The notes under the pieces were generated by a model that ran no database searches, was not told the DNA's origin, and worked only from the letters and a program-made list of their open reading frames with translations. Shown one piece after another: positions 52,626 through 61,696 of a stretch of DNA of 64,000 bases (its first letter is position 1; each line of letters opens with the position of its first letter). Origin of the DNA: Pseudomaricurvus sp033283335 (GTDB lineage: Bacteria > Pseudomonadota > Gammaproteobacteria > Pseudomonadales > Cellvibrionaceae); assembly GCA_033283335.1 (NCBI GenBank), contig JAWMQP010000002.1:310001-374000 (forward strand), written 5' to 3'. The translations under genes were made by a program, and so were the position numbers.

Positions 52626-53435
52626 ATGATCGGCAGAATCAAAGCGTTGCATCAGACAATGGCCGAACCTGCAGACAGCCCGGGGCAATTTTTGGCCAGG
52701 GGCAAAAAAACCGCCACCAAAACTCTGGTGGCTTGCCTGGGTGACAGCATCACTCATGGGGTTATCAGCGCAAACTATGTCGAGGCTTTGCAGGCTTCCC
52801 TAGCGGATGAAGGTTTTGAATTTATCAACGCTGGAATCAATGGCGATCTGGCCTACAACGTTGCTCAAAGGCTGGACCAGATCATTGCGTGTAAGCCGGA
52901 TGCTGTGACCCTGTTGGTGGGCACAAACGATGTCAATGCCACATACAGCTCCAGAATGGTGAGGTTTTATCGCAAGTACAAACAACTCCCCGTGGAGCCA
53001 GACAAGGCCTGGTATGACGAGCAGGTCAGGACGATTCTGCTAGGGCTTAAGGCGGCCGGGATCATCCGGATTGCGGTGTTAAGCCTGCCTATGCTGGGTG
53101 AAGATATGAACAGTACCATGAATTATCGAATCAGGGAGTATAATGCCCTGTTGCGACGGCTGTGTGACGAGATGTCGGTGAGCTACCTGCCCCTGTTCGA
53201 ACAGCTGACACAGGCCTTGCCAGAGGCCGCCCAACCCCCAGCCTATCGGGGCGCCATGGGGCCTGCCCGCAAGGCGATGTTCAGGCGTTTACTGCTGGGA
53301 CAAAGCTGGGACACCATTTCCCGTGAAAATGGTTTTTACTTTGTCACTGATCAGATTCATTTGAACGACAAAGCGGCCAGTATCATCAAAACATTGATTA
53401 TGGCATTTCTCGGGGTTTCTGGGCGCCAATCATGA
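52626..53435 (+). CDS. SGNH/GDSL-family hydrolase
   Basis: A 269-residue hydrolase. Block I is LGDSITHG (catalytic Ser about residue 42), the Gly block is INAGINGDLAYN, block III is VGTNDVN, and the C-terminal DQIHLN carries the catalytic Asp and His. No signal peptide is seen. It would cleave an ester or acetyl group. AGGA precedes the ATG. Confidence 0.93.
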   Translation: MIGRIKALHQTMAEPADSPGQFLARGKKTATKTLVACLGDSITHGVISANYVEALQASLADEGFEFINAGINGDLAYNVAQRLDQIIACKPDAVTLLVGTNDVNATYSSRMVRFYRKYKQLPVEPDKAWYDEQVRTILLGLKAAGIIRIAVLSLPMLGEDMNSTMNYRIREYNALLRRLCDEMSVSYLPLFEQLTQALPEAAQPPAYRGAMGPARKAMFRRLLLGQSWDTISRENGFYFVTDQIHLNDKAASIIKTLIMAFLGVSGRQS

Positions 53436-53494
53436 CAATATAATGCGGGATTAAACTCTAAGCCTGCGCTAAGGCTTCCAGGCTGTAGTAATCA

Positions 53495-53542
53495 ATTCTA
53501 GACGTACCCCATTCTAGATGTCCCCAATTCTAGAAGTACCAG
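53495..53542. repeat. 16-bp tandem repeat between SGNH hydrolase and GNAT genes
   Basis: ATTCTAGACGTACCCC (53495-53510), ATTCTAGATGTCCCCA (53511-53526) and ATTCTAGAAGTACCAG (53527-53542) follow one another, with a further partial GTTCTATTT. All share ATTCTAGA. Confidence 0.9.
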
Positions 53543-53595
53543 GTTCTATTTGCGCTAGGGTTGAGTAGCAAAAACTTGTTGTGGCAGGAACCAGT

Positions 53596-54084
53596 ATGGA
53601 TGTATTTCTCTCAAAGATTTCTCAGGCTTCACGGGGAGTCCTGGAAAATCTTTTTACCTATTATGTGTATGATTTGTCCGAATTCATGAAGTGGGATCCG
53701 AATTTTCGGGGGGAGTACACCTTTAATACTGCCAGCCTTGATCCTTACTTTGTCGATAGCCAGTATGTTCCCTATTTTATCCAGGTCGATTCGAAATTAG
53801 CCGGTTTTGTTCTGGTCCGACCTTATCCGACGAATCCCCGCACACTCGATGTTGAGCAATTTTTTGTGCTGCGAAAGTACAAGGGGCAGGGTGTCGGAAA
53901 GCTGGCTGTGCAGGAATTGCTTGCTCGACATCGGGGCAATTGGCAAATCCGAATTATGAAAGAGAATACGGCTGGCCTGAAGTTCTGGGCATCCGCGATT
54001 TCCTCGGTGGTTGGCTCAAGCTATCAAGTGGCCGAGGAACTGGATATCGATCTGGAGATGGTTTTCCTGCGGTTTGATGTTTAG
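53596..54084 (+). CDS. GNAT-family N-acetyltransferase
   Basis: A 162-residue acetyltransferase. The acetyl-CoA binding stretch is FVLRKYKGQGVGKLAVQELL (about residues 93-112), and IRIMKENTAGLKFWAS is the later family motif. The ATG at 53596 has AGGA upstream. Substrate unknown. It is followed 10 bases later by the PLA2-like gene. Confidence 0.9.
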   Translation: MDVFLSKISQASRGVLENLFTYYVYDLSEFMKWDPNFRGEYTFNTASLDPYFVDSQYVPYFIQVDSKLAGFVLVRPYPTNPRTLDVEQFFVLRKYKGQGVGKLAVQELLARHRGNWQIRIMKENTAGLKFWASAISSVVGSSYQVAEELDIDLEMVFLRFDV

Positions 54085-54094
54085 ACTACCCCCT

Positions 54095-54526
54095 ATGATA
54101 TACCGCCTGTTAGTGATTTCAGCCCTCTTGTTCTCCGCTTCACTTATGGCTGAGGACAATATCAAACCTTTTGCGACGGATGGTTGCAGCGCCTTTCCGG
54201 ATGGTACGCTGGGGCATCAGAGCTTGTGGCTGTCTTGTTGCACAGCCCATGATTTTTCCTACTGGAAAGGTGGTACTTATGAAGAGCGTATCATTGCGGA
54301 TCAGGCTCTGAAGGCTTGTGTCGAACAAGTGGGCGAACCGACGATAGCCGCTCTTATGCTGGCGGGGGTTCGGGTGGGTGGTTCGCCTTATCTCCCGACT
54401 GAGTTTCGCTGGGGGTACGGTTGGCCCTACCCGAGGGGCTACAGGGAAATAAGCGCAGGAGAGCACAAGCTGATTGAGCAGGTATTGATGGTTGAGCAGA
54501 TATTAAAGACACCTTTCAATCAATGA
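54095..54526 (+). CDS. Exported protein with phospholipase A2-like CC-HD motif
   Basis: A 143-residue protein with a signal peptide (LLVISALLFSASLMA, cleaved about residue 18). The mature part begins FATDGCSAFPDGT, then LSCCTAHDFSYWKGG. The CCxxHDxxY pattern matches the active-site helix of secreted phospholipases A2, and DGCS provides further Cys. The rest (RWGYGWPYPRGY) is conserved in unnamed gammaproteobacterial homologues as far as I recall. Lipase activity is an inference. The upstream Cys and the patatin gene nearby make a lipid role plausible. Confidence 0.7.
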   Translation: MIYRLLVISALLFSASLMAEDNIKPFATDGCSAFPDGTLGHQSLWLSCCTAHDFSYWKGGTYEERIIADQALKACVEQVGEPTIAALMLAGVRVGGSPYLPTEFRWGYGWPYPRGYREISAGEHKLIEQVLMVEQILKTPFNQ

Positions 54527-54847
54527 ACAGAATGGTTACCAAGGGATAAGAGAAAATAATGAAAAGCCCCGCGGACCGCTGTTGTCAGATTTTTTAACAT
54601 TGCTTAACAATCCTGCTTTTTATACATAAAAAAATACCCAAAAATCAAAGAGTTGAGTATGTGGCATAAAAATTGTGTACTCATTGTCAGGAATCTGAAT
54701 TTCAAAATATTGAGCCAGTGACTGTTGTTGATGACTGTTGTTGATGATTGTTGATGATTGTTGGCAGAGGGCGTGCAGTTGAATGGTTGCCTGATGTGAC
54801 AGGTCGGTGTATGGACCAGAACTGGTTGCAGCGTACAGGGAGGGTAG
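54527..54847. other. 321-base intergenic region with tandem repeat
   Basis: This region separates the PLA2-like gene from the patatin gene. It holds a weak GCGG/CCGC hairpin followed by six T (about 54570-54597), which may end the upstream transcript. It also contains an AT-rich stretch (54600-54710) that could hold the patatin promoter, and a tandem repeat at 54720. No coding frame is supported. Confidence 0.55.
54720..54764. repeat. 13-bp tandem repeat before the patatin gene
   Basis: GACTGTTGTTGAT is present exactly at 54720-54732 and 54733-54745, followed by shortened copies GATTGTTGAT (54746-54755) and GATTGTTGG (54756-54764). It lies about 85-130 bases before the patatin start. Confidence 0.9.
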
Positions 54848-55873
54848 ATGTCCAAACTCATTCTTTCACTGGATGGCGGCGGCATTCGCGGAGCCGCTAC
54901 TACCCAGTTTTTAGCCCATATCGAAGACAAACTTAAATCGGACCACAGGAAAAGCCTGAGGGATTGTGTGCACTTTTACGCTGGTACCAGTACGGGCTGT
55001 ATTATCGCGCTGGCGTTAGCGACCACCGATATGACGATGGCCGATATCAATAACCTTTACAGTTATCCAAATGCCAAGAAAATATTTTCCGAAAACAAAG
55101 GTTGGTTTGAGTTTGATGGTATAAATGCACCCAAATATGAAGCCGATGGCAAAGCCAGGATTCTGAAGCAAAAATTTGGCACAAACAAACTGAGCAGTGT
55201 TCCCCGTAACAAACATGTGTTAGCCGTTACCTATGCCATTGAGCGTCGTAAGCCAGAGGTCATTAAATCCACTGACACAACTCATCGCAAGTTGCTCGCC
55301 TGGCAGGTGGCGGATGCTTCCAGTGCCGCACCGACTTATTTCCCCACCAAGGAATTGGCCATGCACGGGGTTGAAGACGCCTACTGGTTAGTCGATGGCG
55401 GTGTAACCGCCAATAATCCCACCATGTGTGTGGTCGCTGAAGCCATCAAAGCCTGGCCCGGTACGTCGATCCAGGATCTTCGCGTCTTGTCTGTGGGAAC
55501 CGGTTATCGCACCCGTAAAATCAACGGACCCGAATCCCAAAATTGGGGAGCCTTAGAGTGGTTTACCAAAGGCCACATTCTTGATGTGCTGACGGATGAA
55601 CGAGTGGTGTCCTATCAGGCCTATACCATTCTTCCCCCGGGCCAATACATTCGGGTCAATGCGGAAATGAAAGAGCAAACCGGATTGCCGAACCCACCGG
55701 ATGATGCCATGGATGACTTCAGCCAGTCGAATATTCGCAAGTTGAAGGAGATGGGGGACTTCTGGTTCAAACACTACGGCGATGCCGTTGTCGAGTTGCT
55801 GCTGGATAAATACCAGGGGCCTTCACTGGACCGGATTGAAGCGGAAACCGGTGAGCCCAAGGTCAGGAAATAG
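54848..55873 (+). CDS. Patatin-like phospholipase
   Basis: A 341-residue cytosolic patatin. The glycine-rich oxyanion motif is SLDGGGIRG (residues 6-14), the nucleophile elbow is GTSTG (Ser about residue 44), and the catalytic Asp lies in VDGGVTANNP (about 177). No signal peptide. It would hydrolyse phospholipid or lipid acyl esters. Similar proteins act as CBASS effectors, but no cyclase gene is adjacent, so a housekeeping role is more likely. GGGAGG precedes the ATG. Confidence 0.92.
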   Translation: MSKLILSLDGGGIRGAATTQFLAHIEDKLKSDHRKSLRDCVHFYAGTSTGCIIALALATTDMTMADINNLYSYPNAKKIFSENKGWFEFDGINAPKYEADGKARILKQKFGTNKLSSVPRNKHVLAVTYAIERRKPEVIKSTDTTHRKLLAWQVADASSAAPTYFPTKELAMHGVEDAYWLVDGGVTANNPTMCVVAEAIKAWPGTSIQDLRVLSVGTGYRTRKINGPESQNWGALEWFTKGHILDVLTDERVVSYQAYTILPPGQYIRVNAEMKEQTGLPNPPDDAMDDFSQSNIRKLKEMGDFWFKHYGDAVVELLLDKYQGPSLDRIEAETGEPKVRK

Positions 55874-55943
55874 CGGCCGACTTAAGATCAACCGGCTCAC
55901 TTTCGGTTTCCAATGGCCAGGGCAATATCCATCTCCCCTGGAT

Positions 55944-57011
55944 TTAAGGCATAACGGCGACAGGTTTGTTGGTGGAAGCCTGCCACACCCGCTGCAGAAA
56001 TTCACGGGTATCTTCGAGCCCATCCTCACGCTGGGAAAACAGTTCCACACTCATAAACCCATGGATGGTACTGGGGTATTTCTTCAGGGTGACTTCCACG
56101 CCTTCCGACTTTAAACGCTCAGCGTAGGCATGGGCACTGTCGGTCAAGGGATCAAATCCAGCGGTGAGTATCAACGCCGGTGGCAGGCCTTGCAGGCTAT
56201 CGGCATAGAGCGGCGACAGGTAGGGGATGGTGCGGTCTTCGACGTGGCCAATGTAAGCCTGGTGGAAAGCCTGTTTGGCTTCGGTGGAGAGACCATAACC
56301 ATCCATAAAGTGTTCAATGCTTGGGTAGGGTTTGTCCGTCAGGTCGGTGGCCGGGTAGTACATGATGTGGGCGCTGAGTTTGGGGCCATTTTCTTGCAAG
56401 GCTTTCAGCGCGGTCACCGCTGACAGGTTGCCGCCGGCACTGTCACCGCCAATCACCAGACGTTCGGGATCCCCACCCAGGCCCTCGGCATTGGCGGCGG
56501 CCCATTGCAAGGCCGCGTAGGCATCGTTCACCGCGGCAGGATAAGGGTGCTTTGGAGCCAGGCGGTAATCGACTGAGATGACAATGGCCTGCGCGGTATT
56601 GGCCAGTGAGCGGGTCAGTGAATCAAAAATTTCGACGCTGCCAACCACAAATCCGCCGCCGTGATAGTACACCAGTACCGGAGGCGGGCTGGTTAACTCG
56701 GCCATACTGTCCGGCCAGTAGATGCGAGCGGGAATCTCGACGCCGTCGCTGGGAATGTGAATGTCCTCGACTTTACTGACTGATTCTTTGGGTACCAATC
56801 GACTCAAGCCGTAAATCAGATTCACCGGCAGTTTGAAGCTAAAGTTCATGTCGGCTTCTGGCTGGTGTTCAATTTCAAAGCTTAGCAAGTGCAACGACAG
56901 GGCGGCCCGATAGTCGAGTTCGCCATGAGGCGTATCGGACCAGCGAAACCCGGCGATTCCAATAGCGATTACCGCAACCACCAGCAAAGCCAGCATTGAG
57001 CGCAGAATCAT
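55944..57011 (-). CDS. Alpha/beta hydrolase, hormone-sensitive-lipase family, membrane-anchored
   Basis: A 355-residue esterase. An N-terminal helix (ILRSMLALLVVAVIAIGIAGF) anchors or exports it. The oxyanion motif is YYHGGGFVVG (about residue 115), the nucleophile elbow is GDSAGGN (about 190), and the His is in TIHGFMSV near the C-terminus. Last gene of a minus-strand operon with MBL hydrolase, dehydrogenase and SDR. Confidence 0.92.
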   Translation of the reverse strand: MILRSMLALLVVAVIAIGIAGFRWSDTPHGELDYRAALSLHLLSFEIEHQPEADMNFSFKLPVNLIYGLSRLVPKESVSKVEDIHIPSDGVEIPARIYWPDSMAELTSPPPVLVYYHGGGFVVGSVEIFDSLTRSLANTAQAIVISVDYRLAPKHPYPAAVNDAYAALQWAAANAEGLGGDPERLVIGGDSAGGNLSAVTALKALQENGPKLSAHIMYYPATDLTDKPYPSIEHFMDGYGLSTEAKQAFHQAYIGHVEDRTIPYLSPLYADSLQGLPPALILTAGFDPLTDSAHAYAERLKSEGVEVTLKKYPSTIHGFMSVELFSQREDGLEDTREFLQRVWQASTNKPVAVMP

Positions 57012-57069
57012 AGTCAGTGTCCTTGCGTTGTTTTTTTGTCCATCAATCCTGCAGGATGTGCTTGTCCGG

Positions 57070-58308
57070 TTACCCCAGGGCTGACTCGGTGGCGGTTAAT
57101 TGGGATTTTAGCCACATGACTTCACTCAGGTTGTGGCCACCGGACGCTTTCAGCAGTGCGTTCAGTACGTCGATTTTGACTTCCAGGGCACTGGCATTGT
57201 CCGGTTCAGCTCCCAGGGCCACATCCAGCAAATGCATGGCTTGCAATGGCTGCTCCTTATCCAGGTGCTGCCGGGCACGGCGCGCCAGGTTGTCAGCACC
57301 GCCGGCCAGTTCCGCCAGATCCATATCGATACTGGTGCGGGGCACGGCGTAAAGGGACGTGCTGGAGTCCATATGGAACCAGCCCGAATGTTCTTCCCAG
57401 ATGGTGCGCACAGCCCAGGACACCTTACCGTGAAACTCGCCAATTTGCAGCTCGTCCGGCAATTGGATTTCCCGCATCAGGGTATACACATCCTTGCCGG
57501 CGTTCATGCCGTCGAGTGTGGCCTGGAGTACATAATCCACGGCGGCGTACATTTTGTCCAGGCTTTGACGAATTGCGTCTGTGCCTTGAATGGGTTCACC
57601 GTGACCGGTGATCAGCAAGTCGGCATTCAGCTGCCGAACCCTGTCGAGACAATCGAGCCACAATTGCGCTGAGCGAGGCTTGTCGCCGCGCAGGGTGCAG
57701 AGATTGGGCATGGCCATAAAAATGGGCCCGAACAGATTGCCGGTAAACACCACCCTTTCATTGGGCAACCACACCACCAGGGCGTCTGGGGCTTCGCCGC
57801 CCGGTGTGGAGATCAATTCAAAACGCTTACCGCCAAGATCGAACGCCAGTTGTCTGTCGACGTTGATATCCGGAATTACTTCCGGCACAGGAAGATTGCG
57901 GCCTTTGATCGTACCGCTCCAGAGCTTGCCCGACCGTGTTTTCAGGTAGGGACCCAGGCGATCAAAGAACTGCCAGGTATCGACAAACCTTCGCTGGGCA
58001 ACAAGGCGTGTATCGGCTTCGCGCAGTTGCGGCACACCACCATAGTGATCCGGGTGTGCCTGGGTCAGAATGATGTGCATCAAAGCACCGCTTCTCACCG
58101 GTTGCAGCAGGGCTTTGTTGCGCTCGGCACTGGCCATAAAGCCGGCGTTGATGAGCACATCACCAGCGGCGGTATTCACCAGGTAAAGGTTGGAAATGTC
58201 CTTCACCATATGGATATCCGGGGTGATCGACACCGCTTCGGTTTGTTGTTCACCCGCCTGTACCAGAGAGGCGAGCTGGGGTTTGTCGTCGTTTACCACC
58301 GAGGTCAT
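57070..58308 (-). CDS. MBL-fold metallo-hydrolase
   Basis: A 412-residue metallo-beta-lactamase fold protein. The metal motif is LTQAHPDHYGG (about residue 80), with Gln where the first His of HxHxDH usually stands. STPGGEAPD and LITGHGEPI follow. A C-terminal helical domain of about 120 residues resembles the alkylsulfatase-type dimerisation region. It overlaps the dehydrogenase gene by four bases. Next to a sulfotransferase on the other strand, a sulfate-ester hydrolase is possible but not shown. Confidence 0.85.
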   Translation of the reverse strand: MTSVVNDDKPQLASLVQAGEQQTEAVSITPDIHMVKDISNLYLVNTAAGDVLINAGFMASAERNKALLQPVRSGALMHIILTQAHPDHYGGVPQLREADTRLVAQRRFVDTWQFFDRLGPYLKTRSGKLWSGTIKGRNLPVPEVIPDINVDRQLAFDLGGKRFELISTPGGEAPDALVVWLPNERVVFTGNLFGPIFMAMPNLCTLRGDKPRSAQLWLDCLDRVRQLNADLLITGHGEPIQGTDAIRQSLDKMYAAVDYVLQATLDGMNAGKDVYTLMREIQLPDELQIGEFHGKVSWAVRTIWEEHSGWFHMDSSTSLYAVPRTSIDMDLAELAGGADNLARRARQHLDKEQPLQAMHLLDVALGAEPDNASALEVKIDVLNALLKASGGHNLSEVMWLKSQLTATESALG

Positions 58309-59318
58309 GGGGATTCCTCGTTTATGTTGATCATCACCTTGCAGGACTCCGGTGTGGCGGCGATCTGCAGCCCCTCCAGCACCTCGCTCAGCGGCAGCCG
58401 GTGGCTGATCATGCTGGCAATTTTATCTTTCAGACGTGGCATGGCGGCAATGACATCGGGCATTTCCGTGGGGTAGCCCATAGCGGTGGTGATGGTCATT
58501 TCGCTGGTCAACATTCGCCCTGCGGGAAACTCGATCGGTTTCATATGGGCGGCGGTGATCACCATGCGAGCGTGATATTTGGCCAGCATCACCACGTCGG
58601 TGAGGATATTGGGAGCGCCAGCGGCGTCGATAAAAGCATCGGTCCCTACGCCGACCCGACCGAAGGAAGGCACTTCACCATGGAGCTTGACCAACTCGGC
58701 ACGGAGGTCAACCTGGCTGGGATCAAAGGCCGCCTGGGCACCAAGAGCCAGCGCCCGTTCCCGTCGCTCGGGTGCCAGGTCCAGCGCTACCACGTCGATG
58801 CCACGTTCTACCAGCCACAGCACCATGCCGAGCCCAATCGGGCCACAGCCGAACACCACCACCTTGTCGCCGGCTTTGACCTCGGCACGATTGACGCCGT
58901 GTAAGGCGACCGCTAACGGTTCGCACATGGCGGCGATTTCGTAGGGGATGTCTTCTGGAATGGGCAGGATCGAGGCGCCCAGCCGGGCTTCGCGCACCAG
59001 CAACTCCTGGGTGAAAGCGCCTTCGGGTCCGCCGCTGCCGACATAACTGGGGGTTTGCATGGGGTTGATAATGACCCGCTGGCCGACTTCGATACCGTCC
59101 ACGTCTGCGCCCACTTCCAGGATTTCCCCGGCGCCTTCGTGGCCCAGGGCCGTAATGGTGCCGGGTGTGGGGATGCCGCCGACCTTGATGTAGGTCAGGT
59201 CGCTGCCGCAGATGCCGCAGGCTTTCATTTTCACAACCACATCTTTGGGGCCGGTGGCGGGGCGGTCATAGGCGTCCAGGCGGACATCGCCTACACCGTA
59301 AATTTTCAATAATTCCAT
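58305..59318 (-). CDS. Zinc-dependent alcohol dehydrogenase
   Basis: A 337-residue MDR enzyme. It shows MKACGICGSDLTYIKVGG, TALGHEGAGEILEVG and the cofactor fold VVVFGCGPIGLGMVLWL. The structural-zinc Cys set is missing or reduced (the usual stretch reads NPMQTPSYVGSG). GGAGGATC precedes the ATG. It is part of the SDR-dehydrogenase-MBL-esterase operon. Confidence 0.92.
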   Translation of the reverse strand: MELLKIYGVGDVRLDAYDRPATGPKDVVVKMKACGICGSDLTYIKVGGIPTPGTITALGHEGAGEILEVGADVDGIEVGQRVIINPMQTPSYVGSGGPEGAFTQELLVREARLGASILPIPEDIPYEIAAMCEPLAVALHGVNRAEVKAGDKVVVFGCGPIGLGMVLWLVERGIDVVALDLAPERRERALALGAQAAFDPSQVDLRAELVKLHGEVPSFGRVGVGTDAFIDAAGAPNILTDVVMLAKYHARMVITAAHMKPIEFPAGRMLTSEMTITTAMGYPTEMPDVIAAMPRLKDKIASMISHRLPLSEVLEGLQIAATPESCKVMININEESP

Positions 59319-59351
59319 GATGATCCTCCTGAGATAAAAAGCCTGGGGGAC

Positions 59352-60173
59352 TTAGAATGCGTAAGGTGGGTAGATCAAGCTGCCGCCGTCGATAACTATG
59401 GTGTCACCGGTATGGAAAGAGGAGGCGTCGCTACAAAGGTATGCGCCAATGCCTTCAAAATCCTCCGGCTTACCGACCCGGTGGATGGGAGTCTTGGCCG
59501 AAAAGTGGGCATCCACCTGAGCCATACGTTCGGCCATCTCTTTTGGCATCTCGCCGTCGGTACCGATGCTGGTTTTAATGTAGCCGGGTGCTATGGTGTT
59601 GCAGCGAATTTCGTATTTGCCCAGTTCCGCCGCCATGCTGCGGACGACAGCACCCATTCCGCCTTTGGAGGCAGCGTAATTGTTGATGCCAGCGACACCC
59701 TGGAACATGGACAGGCTACCGCAGTAGACCAGGGACCCACCGGGTTCGCCAGCTTCGGCGCGCTTCACCATCTGTTTGGCTCCTTCACGCAAGGTGTAAA
59801 AGGCGCCGTGCAGGTTTACATTCAGCAGGTCGTGCCATTCCTCGGAATCCAGCGTCAGCACAGAGCGGGATCTGGACGCGCGGCCGGAGTTGGCAAACAC
59901 ACAGTCAATGCGGCCAAAATCGGCAATCAACTGCTCATAACCTGCAATAATGGCTTCTTCAGAGGCGACATCTACCTGATAGGTTTCGACTCGGGCAGCC
60001 CCTGCGGCTTCTAAATCGGCTTTGGCGGCGGCGTTCTTTTCCGCGTTACGTGCCCAGATGGCAATGCTGCCACCCTGTTTGGCAACTCCGCGGGCAAAGC
60101 CGAGGCCGATACCGCCGTTGCCTCCGGTGACGAGAGTGACTTTACCGCTGAGATCAAATAAACCCTGAGACAT
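59352..60173 (-). CDS. SDR-family oxidoreductase
   Basis: A 273-residue classical SDR. It has VTGGNGGIG near the N-terminus, ANSGR in place of NNAG, a Ser in VYCGSLSMFQG and Tyr-X3-Lys in NYAASKGG, ending with IVIDGGSLIYPPY. GGAGGAG precedes the ATG. First gene of the operon, divergent from the sulfotransferase. Confidence 0.93.
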   Translation of the reverse strand: MSQGLFDLSGKVTLVTGGNGGIGLGFARGVAKQGGSIAIWARNAEKNAAAKADLEAAGAARVETYQVDVASEEAIIAGYEQLIADFGRIDCVFANSGRASRSRSVLTLDSEEWHDLLNVNLHGAFYTLREGAKQMVKRAEAGEPGGSLVYCGSLSMFQGVAGINNYAASKGGMGAVVRSMAAELGKYEIRCNTIAPGYIKTSIGTDGEMPKEMAERMAQVDAHFSAKTPIHRVGKPEDFEGIGAYLCSDASSFHTGDTIVIDGGSLIYPPYAF

Positions 60174-60275
60174 GATACTCCTCCTGTGCAGGTCGGGGAC
60201 CGTAGCTTATGTGGTTGGAATTATGGAGGTTAGTGTCGTTCACAGGCGCTAACCGCTCAACCGGCAAGAATGTCG

Positions 60276-60315
60276 ATAAACGGCCGCAATAGTGACGGAT
60301 GGACATAAACGGCCG
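60276..60315. repeat. Direct repeat ATAAACGGCCG in a divergent promoter region
   Basis: Two exact 11-base copies at 60276-60286 and 60305-60315, 29 bases apart, lie between the SDR and the sulfotransferase genes. They could be sites for one regulator of both directions. Confidence 0.5.
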
Positions 60316-60441
60316 GATCCCTACATTCTGGCCACTTGTCGAAGCTGATCTATATTGCTCACGGTGCATCCCGAGCCCATCATTAACGTCTGAATATCAA
60401 TAACGTACATGCCTGAGTCACAGGTGGGAGGTAATAAGGAT

Positions 60442-61599
60442 ATGTCACAGACATTGGTTGCCGAGGAGCTGATTGCCAAGGCACAGGGGGCCACGGGCCT
60501 GGAAACGTTCGACAGTGACAGTTACCGTGAGGGGCTGGATATTTTGCTGGCGGACTTGAACAACAACAAACGCTCCGAACAGGCCCATCAACGCCTTGTC
60601 GGCACGCTGGTCATGTCGCTGGCTAACCGTCTGAAAGCGTCGGATTATCTCAATCAGCACCCGCAATTGCTGGATCGGCCAATTGAGAAACCCGTGTTTG
60701 TGTTTGGTATTCCCCGTACCGGCACCACCCTGCTGAGCAATCTGCTGGCCGCCGATCCCGCCCGGCGTTCGCCTCTGACCTGGGAAATCGATGACCCTGT
60801 ACCGCCAGCCACCAGCGCGACCTTATTGACCGATCCGCGCGCTCTGGCACGCCTGGAGATGGAAAAGAAAATGCTGGCGGCCATGCCCGAAGCCGGTAAG
60901 TATTATCGCAGTTCGGCCATTTACCCGAACGAAGATGTGTACATCATGGCGCACGATTTTAAAACCCTGATGTGGGAATCCCGCGGCAAGTTGCCCAACT
61001 ACCGCGACTGGTTGTTGTCCACGGATATGACGTCGGCTTATGAGTACCATCGCCGTTATTTACAGGTGTTACAGGCCGATGCACCGGGTATTTGGAATCT
61101 GAAAATGCCTTCACACGCACTGTGGCTGGACACCTTATTGAAAGTCTATCCCGATGCGCGTTTTGTCTGGACTCATCGCGACCCCTTGACGGCCACGGGT
61201 TCATTCTGTGGCATTATTTCGGTGGCTCATCAGTCGTTTATCGAGGGCGGAGCTGATCTTGAGTACATTGGTGAGAACTGTTTGTATCAGGCAAAAGAAC
61301 ACGCTGACCGGATAATGGATTTTCGCGATAAATTTGGTGAAGACCGCATTATTGACGTTCACTACGCCGATTTGATGAATGATCCTATTCGTGCCATGCG
61401 TGCACTCTATCAATCACTGGGTGATGAATTTACTTCCGAGGCCGAGGCCAGCATGCAAACCTGGCTCGATGACAACCCGCAAAATAAATTCGGCAAGCAT
61501 GAGTACAATCTTGCGAAGTTTGGTTTGAGTGTTGATTCGGTGACACCGGCTTTTGAGCGCTATCTGGACCGTTACCAGGTGGAACCGGAAGGTTGTTGA
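60442..61599 (+). CDS. Sulfotransferase-family protein
   Basis: A 385-residue sulfotransferase fold. The 5'-phosphosulfate loop is VFGIPRTGTTLL (about residue 85), and the 3'-phosphate region shows FVWTHRDPLTATGS. The ATG at 60442 is preceded by AAGGAT. It would transfer sulfate from PAPS to an alcohol or amine. No PAPS synthesis genes are seen here. The adjacent SDR and MBL genes suggest a shared small-molecule substrate. Confidence 0.9.
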   Translation: MSQTLVAEELIAKAQGATGLETFDSDSYREGLDILLADLNNNKRSEQAHQRLVGTLVMSLANRLKASDYLNQHPQLLDRPIEKPVFVFGIPRTGTTLLSNLLAADPARRSPLTWEIDDPVPPATSATLLTDPRALARLEMEKKMLAAMPEAGKYYRSSAIYPNEDVYIMAHDFKTLMWESRGKLPNYRDWLLSTDMTSAYEYHRRYLQVLQADAPGIWNLKMPSHALWLDTLLKVYPDARFVWTHRDPLTATGSFCGIISVAHQSFIEGGADLEYIGENCLYQAKEHADRIMDFRDKFGEDRIIDVHYADLMNDPIRAMRALYQSLGDEFTSEAEASMQTWLDDNPQNKFGKHEYNLAKFGLSVDSVTPAFERYLDRYQVEPEGC

Positions 61600-61696
61600 A
61601 TCCTTCAGCCCGCTGAACCGTCCGGCACAGCGGGTGCAGTCGAATCCTAGATTTGTTAGGCTAGTAGGGACATTAGCTGTAAAAAAGGAAGGATCC

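Noticed and set aside
54560..54600. A rho-independent terminator after the PLA2-like gene.
   Set aside because: The GCGG/CCGC stem is only four pairs and the T-run is about 18 bases away, so it is too weak to list as a terminator on its own.
54848..55873. Patatin as a CBASS (CapV-type) anti-phage effector.
   Set aside because: No cyclic-nucleotide synthase or ancillary CBASS gene is adjacent; neighbours are lipid or metabolic genes.
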